Assembly: GCA_017744515.1 (NCBI GenBank)
Contig: JAGIBF010000092.1
Coordinates: 1 to 32,177 of the forward strand
DNA length: 32,177 nucleotides
Direction of reading: 5' to 3'
From: Niastella sp.
Lineage (GTDB): Bacteria > Bacteroidota > Bacteroidia > Chitinophagales > Chitinophagaceae
Part shown: positions 16,065-23,821 of the stretch, one piece after another
How positions within the stretch are numbered: the stretch's first letter is position 1
How the letters are laid out: each line of letters opens with the position of its first letter
The notes under the pieces: model-generated
Databases searched by the model: none
Seen by the model: only the letters and a program-made list of their open reading frames with translations
Told to the model about the DNA's origin: nothing
Position numbers and translations under genes: made by a program

Positions 16065-16156
16065 AGTCCGGAAGACCGAAAGTCCGGAAGTCGGAAAGCA
16101 AACAAGTTTGCGGTATCCAACTTCCGGACTTTCTGACTTTACTTACTTTCGGTCTT
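16065..16156. repeat. Compound palindromic intergenic element, copy 1
   Basis: A stretch built from short related units of the CCGGAAGTC/CCGAAAGTC type folds back on itself. GAAAGTCCGGAAG (16078-16090) pairs with CTTCCGGACTTTC (16121-16133), and AAGACCGAAAGT (16072-16083) with ACTTTCGGTCTT (16145-16156). GCAAACAAGTTTGC (16098-16111) forms a small hairpin near the tip. The 19-mer AGTCCGGAAGACCGAAAGT (16065-16083) recurs exactly at 22401-22419. It separates two convergent genes and may act as their shared terminator. Confidence 0.8.
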
Positions 16157-16166
16157 TTCACACTGC

Positions 16167-16514
16167 TTATTTTACCAACTCCCATTTTGCCTTTCGCAAG
16201 GTCCTTACAGTACCTACTATCATTTGCCTTTCCTCTTCACCTGGCTTCAGTGGTTCGAAGTGTTGTACGAGCAGCGTACCAGTTACTTTTACTTTCTTTC
16301 CAAGGATCTTTTCATCCCAGTGAGAAAGATCACCAACAAAATACCCAATACTATCAGGAATTGATACTACATAGGCACCACCTTTCCGGTTTTGAGCATA
16401 ACCGACCACTATCATCTTTTTCTTTTTATCCTGAGCTGCCTGCTGCGGGGTAAAGAAAGAACAACTGATTAGTATAATGAGGGTTGAAAAGAGGGCAATA
16501 TGTAACTTATTCAT
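16167..16514 (-). CDS. Small lipoprotein, possible OB-fold
   Basis: A 115-residue protein. Starting at the ATG at 16514 gives a lipoprotein signal (MNKLHIALFSTLIILISC, Cys18), better than the nine-residue longer start. The mature part is a single small beta domain: MIVVGYAQNRKGGAYVVS, YFVGDLSHWDEKILGKKVKVTGTLL and QMIVGTVRTLRKAKWELV. The GKKVKVTGTL element resembles strands of exported OB-fold domains, but this is only a resemblance. The function is unknown. It may share the hairpin region at 16065-16156 as a terminator with the convergent peptidase gene, and it follows the epimerase gene by about 60 bases, so cotranscription with that gene is possible. Confidence 0.7.
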   Translation of the reverse strand: MNKLHIALFSTLIILISCSFFTPQQAAQDKKKKMIVVGYAQNRKGGAYVVSIPDSIGYFVGDLSHWDEKILGKKVKVTGTLLVQHFEPLKPGEEERQMIVGTVRTLRKAKWELVK

Positions 16515-16576
16515 GGCAAAGGGATTTTCTGTAATATCCACTAACCGGCCAATATAAAGTTAAGCAACCTTTTCCA

Positions 16577-17605
16577 CTATGCCTTCTCATATACATCCGT
16601 GAACTCCACCCCCAATCCGGCCTGGCCGGAGAACACAGCTTTTCCATTGTCGAAGTCCAGCCCCCTGGCAATATCTTCTTTCAACAACAATGGACCGTCC
16701 ATATCCACATAATCCAGCAGCGGTGTTAAATGCGCAATAGCGGCCGTGCCGATAGAGCTTTCATTCATACTGCCCACCATTACCTTCATGCCCAGAGAGC
16801 GGGCCTTTTCGATCATAAAACGGGCGGGCGTAATGCCACTGCATTTGGTGAGTTTGATATTGATACCATGAAAATGCTGATAACATTTTTCTACATCGCC
16901 CTGCACCACACAAGCTTCGTCGGCAATCAGCGGCAAGGGAGATCTTTCATACAGTATTTTCATGCCTTCCCAGTTATCCTTTGCCAGTGGCTGCTCGATA
17001 AACTCTACGCCCAGTGCTGCCAGCTGAGGTATCTTTTCCAGTGCTTCCTCCACCGTCCAGCCTGCATTGGCATCGATGCGCAGGGTGGCGTCGGTATGCT
17101 TGCGCAAAGCGGTCACGATGGCTATATCTTCGGGCGTACCTAATTTGATCTTATAAATGGGCCAGGGCTTTTCCTTCATCTTTTCTACCATCTTGTCGAT
17201 GGTATCGATGCCAATGGTATAATCGGTAAGCGGTGCTTTTTCAATGTCCAGGTTCCACAACTGGTATAAAGGCTTCTTGTATGCCTTGCCCCACATATCC
17301 CACACAGCGATGTCCAATGCACACACCAGGAAATTGTTCTGGGGAAACAGGTGGTGCAGGTAATGCCAGTAACGCTCAGGCTCCGTGAAGGCAAACTTCT
17401 CTACCATCATTTTCTTACGCTCCAGGTCTTCGATCATCTTCTCCACCGGGATATTATAATACGTGATGGCCGGCGCTTCGCCATAGCCCACTATACCGCG
17501 ATGCTCCACCTCTACCACAAGAGAAGGCTGATGTGTTTTGGTACCTTTGGAAATCGTAAACGGATGACGGAAAGGGAGGTTATACGTGCGATACGTTACT
17601 TTCAT
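16577..17605 (-). CDS. Dipeptide epimerase (L-Ala-D/L-Glu epimerase type), enolase superfamily
   Basis: A 342-residue member of the muconate-lactonizing enzyme subgroup. The first catalytic pair is in KIKLG (Lys152 and Lys154). Metal ligands are Asp178 (RIDAN), Glu204 (IEQP) and Asp229 (IADEA). The opposite base is Lys251 in IKLTKCSG. The late DMDG motif (Asp301, Asp303) is the dipeptide-ammonium clamp of the Ala-Glu epimerases. Together these support epimerisation of L-Ala-D-Glu or a related dipeptide released from murein, for recycling or scavenging; exact dipeptide preference varies in Bacteroidota. The ATG at 17605 (MKVTYRTYNLPF) matches the family start. The open frame upstream to 17680 runs through an intergenic palindrome and is not coding. 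Confidence 0.9.
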   Translation of the reverse strand: MKVTYRTYNLPFRHPFTISKGTKTHQPSLVVEVEHRGIVGYGEAPAITYYNIPVEKMIEDLERKKMMVEKFAFTEPERYWHYLHHLFPQNNFLVCALDIAVWDMWGKAYKKPLYQLWNLDIEKAPLTDYTIGIDTIDKMVEKMKEKPWPIYKIKLGTPEDIAIVTALRKHTDATLRIDANAGWTVEEALEKIPQLAALGVEFIEQPLAKDNWEGMKILYERSPLPLIADEACVVQGDVEKCYQHFHGINIKLTKCSGITPARFMIEKARSLGMKVMVGSMNESSIGTAAIAHLTPLLDYVDMDGPLLLKEDIARGLDFDNGKAVFSGQAGLGVEFTDVYEKA

Positions 17606-17630
17606 TGAATTGCTTCTACTTTTTATTATT

Positions 17631-17750
17631 TCGAGTTTCGAGTTTGAGGTTTCGGGTTCTTCAAGCTCAACATCCTGCACAGTTTAAGGGCTTTCAGTTG
17701 TCTGCAAGTTGTGAATCGCGGAGCAACGCGAAACGCTAAACCCGAAACTC
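17631..17750. repeat. Intergenic inverted repeat of GTTTCGGG type
   Basis: Between the epimerase and glucanotransferase genes, a run of TTTCGAG-like units (17631-17658) ends in GAGGTTTCGGGTT (17646-17658). An almost complementary AAACCCGAAACTC lies at 17738-17750 (one bulged base). The region is a separate sequence family from the hairpins at 16065 and 22400, but has the same design: short purine-rich units repeated and inverted beside a stop codon. It directly follows the glucanotransferase stop on the minus strand. Confidence 0.55.
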
Positions 17751-17751
17751 A

Positions 17752-20454
17752 TTACCTTCCACTGCCTTCCACCTGTTCTTTCAACTCCTCATTAAATTCC
17801 TTCTCCTTGATAAGCTGCTCCAGCGGAATATGCATCCGGTATTTCCAATAATGCTGCGAAGTAGCAGGCACATTGATACGCTCTTCATGCGGGTTCTCGC
17901 GGCGGATCGTTTCACTGGTACCTAATATATCCTGTAGCTGGAAGACGGCCCACATGGCCGGCGAATGGAGGTGCTGCAATACGATGGCCTTATTGATCCA
18001 GGACTCACAGAAGAAAGGCGCTTCGCCCCATTGCTGCAGCTCATTATTATAAAAACGCTGGATCTTCTCCCGGTCCTCTTCCCACCAGCCGCGGATGGTG
18101 CTCATATCGTGGGTAGAAGGCGTCACTACCGAGAGGTAGGGCGCATGGGCCGGATTGAAGAATTCGTGGTGAGCGTCCTTAGGCATACGCTGTATCTCCA
18201 GACTCAGGATACCCAGTTGTTTCATCACATGCGGTACACAACCCGGCACCAGGCCAAGGTCTTCACCGCATACCAGCATATTGGTGCTACGCTTCAGCGC
18301 AGGCAGTTTCTTCATCGCTTCCTTCATCCAGAAGTCATCCTGCCGGCGGAAGAAGTAATCAACATACAACTCTTTCAACAGCCACTGCGTATGCCCGTCG
18401 AGGTAACGGAAACTGGTAGTGCTTTCAATACCAAACCGGAAGTGGAATTCCTGTCCGTTAGAACCCGGTTGTTCAAACAGGATCACGTTGGAGATCAGGT
18501 CGTACAACCCTTGCCTGATGTGTCCGTTGTCGACGGTAGGTTCCAGTGTAGCGAAGTGCTGCTCTACCTGCCGCTGGGTGGCATACTCAGGCTTCAGCTC
18601 ATACGTGCCATCACCAATGGCGTGCAGGAAAGGTTTGAACTTATCATTGTTGGGACCAAATAGCTCCCACAAAATAGCATCATTGATACAAGGCTTGCAA
18701 TACCGGTAATGATCGAACCAGATACCACGCTGGCCAAACTCATGCAGCTTTACCGATATGGCAGGCACAAAATGCCCCATGATACCCTCCACTGCATGCA
18801 GCGGTATACTCCAGATACGGAAAAAGCCAAGAATATGATCGATGCGGAAAGCATCGAAATAATTGCTCATCTGCACAAAGCGGCGGTGCCACCATTCAAA
18901 ACCATCTTCGGCCATGCGCTCCCAGTTGTACGTTGGGAAGCCCCAGTTCTGTCCGCGTACGGCAAAGTCATCAGGCGGCGCACCAGACTGTACATCTATG
19001 TGGTACAGTTCGGGCTCCATCCACGCATCACAGCCATAACGGTATACACCAATAGGAATATCTCCCTTTAGGATAACATCATTCTTATGCGCATATTCAG
19101 CAGCCTCTTTCAACTGCAGGTGCAGGTGGTATTGTGTAAAATAGTGCAGCGCTATCTCATCGTAATGTTTCATTTTGGGAGAAACAAACTTGTCGATAGC
19201 CTCCTTGCTGTACTTGTTATGCGTTTTCCACTGGTTGAAGTCGGAAGTATTGTAACGGTCGCGCAGGCAACAAAAAGCAGCATACGGAACCAGCCAGTGT
19301 TTATTATGTTCGAAGAAGAGGTAAAAGTCTTTATCCTTCAGCAGTTCTTCTTTTTGCAGCGCATACAACTCCCGGATAGCCGCCAGCTTCAGTTTCATCA
19401 CTGCCTCATAATCCATATCAGGCAGGGCGTTCAGCTCTTTCTGTTTCTTCTTCAGCGGCTTTATGATAGCTGCATGCTCTTTACCTGCCACCTTTTCGAG
19501 GTTCAGGTACAGCGGATGCAAAGCAAAAGCCGATATAGCAGCATAAGGATACGTATCTACCCAGGTATGTGTAGCAATGGTATCATTGACCGGTAATATC
19601 TGTATCAGCTTCAGGCCGGTTTTCTTTGCCCAGTCGGCCAGCAGTTTAAGATCAGTGAACTCACCGGTACCAAAAGAGTTTTTACTACGCAGGCTAAACA
19701 CCGGAACAGAAACACCGGCGCCTTTCCAGGTATTGTTGGGAAGGTGCACAAAACCATCGTGCAGAATGGTAAGCGCCTGGTCGCCGGCTTCATCGCCCGG
19801 CAATCCATACAATACCCTGTTCTCGTCTGACTCGTAGCGTACAAAAGCCTCTTCTTTGGTATCGTACACGCCATACTTATACGTCAGGGGAAAATCTTCC
19901 CGGGGCAGTGTAAGCTTAACCGTCCACCAGCCGTTTTCACGGCTCAGCAATATGGGCGCTGTTGTATCCCAGTTGCCCGTTTCGGTAGTACTGCCCAGCA
20001 GGCAAACCACTTCATTGCGGTTGAGCAGCGGCGCTTTTACTTTAAAGAGGTGTGTAAATTTCTTAACAGCTTTTGCCTTGGTACGCACATGGTCATTGAG
20101 CAATACCTGCTGAAAAGGATCGGAATAAAAGACATTCTCATATTCACCCGCATGGTTCCAGGTATCTACGACCTGTATAAGGGCAAGGCCGCGCGATTTA
20201 CCGGTCTCGATCACGCGCTCTCCCCATTCGAACACGCGGAAGCCGTCTTCATTCTTTAGAATATAGTTATAATGGATAGCGCCCGATGCCGGAAGATCCG
20301 TCTCGATGGTGCCATGCCAGTAATCATTATTCAGGTGATTGAGCGTAAACGCCTTTTCAACATCATGATTACCCAACGCTTCAATATTGCCGGTAACCGC
20401 CAGCAATTGACCATATTGGGTATGAAAGCGAACATAAAAGTGAATTGTCATCAT
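17752..20454 (-). CDS. malQ: 4-alpha-glucanotransferase (GH77) with two N-terminal CBM20 domains
   Basis: A 900-residue protein. Two starch-binding CBM20-type modules lead (about 1-115 and 130-225; the second contains LLGSTTETGNWDTTAPILLSRENGWWTVKLTLP). A GH77 (alpha/beta)8 barrel follows. The catalytic triad is Asp539 (FRIDHILGFF, nucleophile), Glu731 (CGEDLGLVPG, acid/base) and Asp783 (PSTHDMSTIRGWW, transition-state stabiliser). The enzyme transfers alpha-1,4-glucan segments and releases glucose from maltodextrins. The two-CBM20 form of about 900 residues is the usual Bacteroidota type, resembling plant DPE2. There is no signal peptide, so it should act in the cytoplasm on glycogen or imported maltodextrin. 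The start at 20454 (MMTIHF) begins the first CBM20; the next Met is equally possible. No other glycogen gene is in the window. Confidence 0.95.
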   Translation of the reverse strand: MMTIHFYVRFHTQYGQLLAVTGNIEALGNHDVEKAFTLNHLNNDYWHGTIETDLPASGAIHYNYILKNEDGFRVFEWGERVIETGKSRGLALIQVVDTWNHAGEYENVFYSDPFQQVLLNDHVRTKAKAVKKFTHLFKVKAPLLNRNEVVCLLGSTTETGNWDTTAPILLSRENGWWTVKLTLPREDFPLTYKYGVYDTKEEAFVRYESDENRVLYGLPGDEAGDQALTILHDGFVHLPNNTWKGAGVSVPVFSLRSKNSFGTGEFTDLKLLADWAKKTGLKLIQILPVNDTIATHTWVDTYPYAAISAFALHPLYLNLEKVAGKEHAAIIKPLKKKQKELNALPDMDYEAVMKLKLAAIRELYALQKEELLKDKDFYLFFEHNKHWLVPYAAFCCLRDRYNTSDFNQWKTHNKYSKEAIDKFVSPKMKHYDEIALHYFTQYHLHLQLKEAAEYAHKNDVILKGDIPIGVYRYGCDAWMEPELYHIDVQSGAPPDDFAVRGQNWGFPTYNWERMAEDGFEWWHRRFVQMSNYFDAFRIDHILGFFRIWSIPLHAVEGIMGHFVPAISVKLHEFGQRGIWFDHYRYCKPCINDAILWELFGPNNDKFKPFLHAIGDGTYELKPEYATQRQVEQHFATLEPTVDNGHIRQGLYDLISNVILFEQPGSNGQEFHFRFGIESTTSFRYLDGHTQWLLKELYVDYFFRRQDDFWMKEAMKKLPALKRSTNMLVCGEDLGLVPGCVPHVMKQLGILSLEIQRMPKDAHHEFFNPAHAPYLSVVTPSTHDMSTIRGWWEEDREKIQRFYNNELQQWGEAPFFCESWINKAIVLQHLHSPAMWAVFQLQDILGTSETIRRENPHEERINVPATSQHYWKYRMHIPLEQLIKEKEFNEELKEQVEGSGR

Positions 20455-20670
20455 TAGGTGTTTTCCAAACAGAAGCCCTTCCCACACTGGTCAGGATGGG
20501 CGAATTTATTACAAAGTGTACGAATTACGCTACGCTGCTGGCTGCGTTTTACAAACATGTTAATGAAATGCGGTATATGCAAACCGGCTAAAGTTCGCCA
20601 GCCCTACCTTTCAGCCTCCCAGTAGCAGAAACCAGGCCAGTGAATCATCTTAAAAAAAATGCGCTTATCC

Positions 20671-20701
20671 TTTCATAATTAACGCTTTCACCCTATTTTT
20701 G
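20671..20701 (+). promoter_or_regulatory. Promoter of the 50-residue membrane protein
   Basis: TTTC (20671-20674), a 19-base spacer and TATTTTTG (20694-20701), an exact TAnnTTTG box. The ATG is at 20721, giving a leader of about 13 bases. The remaining bases between 20455 and 20670 hold no gene. Confidence 0.6.
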
Positions 20702-20720
20702 CGCAAATTCTTTTTGTACC

Positions 20721-20873
20721 ATGGCTAATAAAAGACCCAAAGGCTTATACATGCTGTTATTCCTGCTCTCTACAGCAGCTTTGGCAGCGGCAATTTTTTA
20801 TCGTTGGGAATACCTGACCCTGATCATTCCTTTTGTGTGCACCTATTTCGTACTGGCACTGGACATTATCTAA
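20721..20873 (+). CDS. Small membrane protein, 50 residues
   Basis: A short open frame from ATG 20721 to TAA 20871. It has a basic start (MANKRPKGLY) and two hydrophobic stretches (about residues 11-25 and 31-49) joined by YRWEYL, so it looks like a small helical-hairpin membrane protein. I do not recognise the family. Its reality is supported by context rather than homology: a consensus promoter 20 bases upstream and a strong terminator 22 bases downstream make a compact single-gene unit between two minus-strand genes. Confidence 0.7.
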   Translation: MANKRPKGLYMLLFLLSTAALAAAIFYRWEYLTLIIPFVCTYFVLALDII

Positions 20874-20894
20874 GATCTTTAGAACTTATTATAC

Positions 20895-20920
20895 AAGCCA
20901 TCCCGCAAGGATGGCTTTTT
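20895..20920 (+). terminator. Rho-independent terminator of the small membrane protein gene
   Basis: AAGCCATCC (20895-20903) and GGATGGCTT (20909-20917) form a perfect nine-base-pair stem with a CGCAA loop, running into TTTTT. Confidence 0.88.
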
Positions 20921-20944
20921 GTTTTACAGCCCTTTGAGGGCACT

Positions 20945-20972
20945 AAAAACAAAAGCCACCCAAAAGGTGGCT
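20945..20972 (-). terminator. Rho-independent terminator of the L,D-transpeptidase gene
   Basis: On the minus strand AGCCACC (20972-20966) pairs with GGTGGCT (20960-20954) across a five-base loop, followed by TTTTGTTTTT. It lies about 30 bases after the stop at 21004. Confidence 0.85.
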
Positions 20973-21003
20973 CATTATGAATAGATTGTAGAGCAAAATC
21001 ATA

Positions 21004-22224
21004 TCAATTGGCCGTATTGCCCCCGGAAGGCCCCGTTCCATTGCCCGTAGTCCCCGTTTCCAGGCGCTCGATGAAGATAGACTGCTTCAGCTTCACTGCC
21101 ACGTTCTGTTCAAGGCGTATGGCAGGTACCCAATCGGGCATCTTATCAAAAGCTTCCATAAGGTGGTAGTTGAGCTCATCATTGCCGCCCTTGATCACTT
21201 TGGCATAACCAGGCTTACCATCCTTATCCACAATAAACTCTACCATCACATAAGCTTTCTTCTGATCTTCATCCAGGTATTGGGCCATGTCATGGCTCAG
21301 TTTATCGATAAAAGTCTGAAACCCGGCATTACCGCCCGGGAATACAGGAAGTTTATTAACGACAGCTACAATCTCTCCGGTAAACTCCTTCACGGGTCTT
21401 GGGTCCCGCTTCTTCTTCACCACTTTGGGCTGCTCGGCAGGTAGCGGAGGAATGACGCCCTCTACCACATAACTGCCTTTTTTAGACACCATGATCACCG
21501 GCAGCAATTTGGTCCTTTCAAAATAAGTATAAGCATGCTTCAGCTCATCAGCCATGGGCGCATACTCGGGAAAGTCCTTCATATACCTGGCCAGGTAATC
21601 GCTACTGCGCTGATTCTTGAAATGGATGGGGAAAATATGAACAGGAATAAAATCCTGCCCCTGGCTGCGTGCATGGGCCGCCAGGATATAGATCTCTTCA
21701 ATCTGCTGATCGGTAATGGGAATACAGCCGGTAGTGACGCAGCTGCCGTGGATATAAATATCCCCACCCGGTTGCAGAGAATCACTGAGAATGCGGTCCG
21801 ATGCATTGGGATAGTTGAGGCCCAGCGACAGGTGATATTGACTTCTGGGGTTGAACTCGTTGATGTAGTAAAACCCTTCCGGCACCTGGAAGTCTCCCTT
21901 CATGCGTTTGGGGCCTAAAGTTCCGGCCAGGGCACACACCTTATAGGTCTTGAACAATTTGAAAGGTTCGTTTTGCTCGTACTTCACCCACACTTCCAGC
22001 TGGCTATCATATTTGAATGAGCGGAGGTACATATACCGGAATGGCCAGGCAAGCCCCTTCTCCATGAACTGCTTCATGAGGGTATCTTCCTTGCGCTTCC
22101 AGGCATCATTTGTACGGGGAAAAGTCTTTTGATATTCAACGAAATTGAAACTGGAGGCAGCCGTTTGCGACTGCACATATCCTCCTGCGAGAAGGCACAC
22201 TGCTACTATCAGTACATATTTCAT
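21004..22224 (-). CDS. L,D-transpeptidase (YafK/DpaA-like) fused to a TonB-C-like domain
   Basis: A 406-residue exported protein with a signal peptide (MKYVLIVAVCLLAGGYVQSQ). A YkuD-type catalytic domain covers about 55-205. Its core IHGSCVTTGCIPI gives His159 and catalytic Cys167, closest to the YafK/DpaA branch. Such enzymes form or cleave L,D bonds at meso-diaminopimelate in murein or murein-lipoprotein links. After a linker with a KKKRDPRP patch, residues about 285-390 resemble the C-terminal domain of TonB energy transducers (KLPVFPGGNAGFQTFIDKL, then VEFIVDKDGKPGYAKVIKGG and MPDWVPAIRLEQNVAVKLKQSIFI). There is no TonB membrane anchor, so this domain probably works as a binding module. 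A Gly/Thr-rich tail ends the protein. ATG 22224 starts the signal peptide and is preferred to the Met at 22239. Confidence 0.88.
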   Translation of the reverse strand: MKYVLIVAVCLLAGGYVQSQTAASSFNFVEYQKTFPRTNDAWKRKEDTLMKQFMEKGLAWPFRYMYLRSFKYDSQLEVWVKYEQNEPFKLFKTYKVCALAGTLGPKRMKGDFQVPEGFYYINEFNPRSQYHLSLGLNYPNASDRILSDSLQPGGDIYIHGSCVTTGCIPITDQQIEEIYILAAHARSQGQDFIPVHIFPIHFKNQRSSDYLARYMKDFPEYAPMADELKHAYTYFERTKLLPVIMVSKKGSYVVEGVIPPLPAEQPKVVKKKRDPRPVKEFTGEIVAVVNKLPVFPGGNAGFQTFIDKLSHDMAQYLDEDQKKAYVMVEFIVDKDGKPGYAKVIKGGNDELNYHLMEAFDKMPDWVPAIRLEQNVAVKLKQSIFIERLETGTTGNGTGPSGGNTAN

Positions 22225-22399
22225 CCGGTAGAATCCCACTTATTGATAACGAATTTTAAGACCCGTTATTTCGGAAAACGGTCTAATCAGGCATTAAAAT
22301 TAGCACAAATGGCAGTGCAAAAATCAGCCCACATTGTTAACAATGTGAAAAACTAAGTGGAAACACGTGGTAGAAGTACGAGGAAATCCGAAGACAGAA

Positions 22400-22455
22400 A
22401 AGTCCGGAAGACCGAAAGTATTTTGCCATAACACTACTTTCGGTCTTCCGGACTT
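22400..22455. repeat. Perfect 21-bp hairpin element, copy 2 of the palindromic family
   Basis: The arms 22400-22420 and 22435-22455 are perfectly complementary over 21 bases, with a 14-base loop. The left arm contains AGTCCGGAAGACCGAAAGT, identical to 16065-16083. Outside the arms, related units continue (AAATCCGAAGACAG on the left, CCGACTTTCGGACTT at 22457-22471 on the right), giving a second, imperfect layer of pairing. It begins four bases beyond the 3' end of the dioxygenase gene and probably ends its transcript. Confidence 0.9.
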
Positions 22456-22474
22456 ACCGACTTTCGGACTTGTA

Positions 22475-23605
22475 TTATAAATTGCCTCTTAAACCCTGTT
22501 CACGCTCGATCGCCTCAAACAAGGCTTTGAAATTTCCCTTGCCAAAGCTCCTGGCGCCCTTACGTTGGATGATCTCGAAAAACAGCGTGGGCCTGTCTTC
22601 CACGGGTTTGGTAAATATCTGCAACAGGTATCCCTCATCATCACGATCTACAAGAATGCCCAATTCTTTCAAAGGCTCTATATCTTCATCGATCTTCCCT
22701 ACCCGCTCCTGCAATTCATCATAATAGGAAGTAGGCACCTTCAGGAATTCCACACCACGATCGCGCAAAGCCGTTACGGTTTCAACGATGTTGTTGGTGG
22801 CGAGCGCCACGTGCTGACAACCTTCCCCATCATAAAAATCAAGGTACTCTTCTACCTGCGATTTCTTTTTGCCTTCAGCAGGCTCATTGATGGGAAACTT
22901 CACAAAACCATTTCCATTACTCATCACCTTACTCATGAGCGCAGAGTATTCAGTAGAAATATCTTTATCGTCGAAGCTGAGAATATTGCGGAAGCCCATT
23001 ACTTCTTCATAGAAGCCTACCCATTTATTCATCTGGTTCCAACCCACATTACCTACGCAATGATCTACATATTGCAAACCGGTAGGAGCAGGATTATAGT
23101 CCGATTTCCAGGCACGGAACCCGGGCATAAAAGTTCCCTTGTAATTTTTGCGCTCGATAAACAGGTGCACAGTCTCGCCATACGTATGGATGCCACTCAT
23201 CACCACTTCACCCTCCTTATCGCTCAGTTGCACAGGCTCAAGGTAGCTCTTCGCTCCTCTTTTGGTGGTTTCCTGCCAGGCGCTGGTGGCGTCATCTACC
23301 CGCAGGGCCAGCATTTTTACCCCATCACCATGCTTATAGATATGATCGGCAATGGCGTTATTCGCCCGCAAGGGGGTAGTAAATACAAAAGTCAGCTTCT
23401 CCTGGCGCACCGCATAGCTGGCGCGGTCCTTCACCCCGGTTTCAGGTCCGGCATAAGCCAGTGACTGAAAGCCGAAAGCAGTCTTATAAAAATGGGCCGC
23501 CTGTTTGGCGTTACCCACATAAAATTCCACGTAATCGGTCCCCTGAAGAGGTAAAAAATCGGATTTGGTATCAATGGCAGCATTGGTAGCCACTTGAGTA
23601 GGCAT
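22475..23605 (-). CDS. hppD: 4-hydroxyphenylpyruvate dioxygenase
   Basis: A 376-residue enzyme of the vicinal oxygen chelate fold with two glyoxalase-like halves. The iron ligands sit in the C-terminal half: His182 (YVDHCVGNV), His265 (CQHVALAT) and Glu344 (LFFEIIQR). The C-terminal FGKGNFKALFEAIEREQ is the helix that closes the active site. Length and motifs are standard for Bacteroidota HPPD. It converts 4-hydroxyphenylpyruvate to homogentisate with O2, releasing CO2, in tyrosine catabolism. No homogentisate dioxygenase or other pathway gene is adjacent, so it is a stand-alone gene here. The 216 bases upstream, shared with the divergent purK, show no consensus promoter I can defend. Confidence 0.97.
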   Translation of the reverse strand: MPTQVATNAAIDTKSDFLPLQGTDYVEFYVGNAKQAAHFYKTAFGFQSLAYAGPETGVKDRASYAVRQEKLTFVFTTPLRANNAIADHIYKHGDGVKMLALRVDDATSAWQETTKRGAKSYLEPVQLSDKEGEVVMSGIHTYGETVHLFIERKNYKGTFMPGFRAWKSDYNPAPTGLQYVDHCVGNVGWNQMNKWVGFYEEVMGFRNILSFDDKDISTEYSALMSKVMSNGNGFVKFPINEPAEGKKKSQVEEYLDFYDGEGCQHVALATNNIVETVTALRDRGVEFLKVPTSYYDELQERVGKIDEDIEPLKELGILVDRDDEGYLLQIFTKPVEDRPTLFFEIIQRKGARSFGKGNFKALFEAIEREQGLRGNL

Positions 23606-23821
23606 ATCAATTTGGTTTTAAATTCATTAAATAAAGTCGGCGGTCAATAAAAGACTATAGAAAGCGGGAAACGGGGGTAGTAATTACAGCGAATCCATGG
23701 CCAGCGCCTCCATGAGCAGGCAATAACCCATTCGCTTGTCGTTGAATAATTTATGGTCGTAATCAGGACGCATGATACAAAGATAATTTTTTTTGGCATC
23801 TTTGCGCCTCAACCCACAGGC

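Noticed and set aside
22565..23464. 299-residue plus-strand open frame inside hppD
   Set aside because: Antisense shadow of a gene with complete HPPD motifs.
23780..23810. Possible purK promoter around TTTTTTTTGGCATCTTTGCG
   Set aside because: The -7 box would read CATCTTTG and no TTTG lies 19-20 bases upstream, so it does not meet the consensus.
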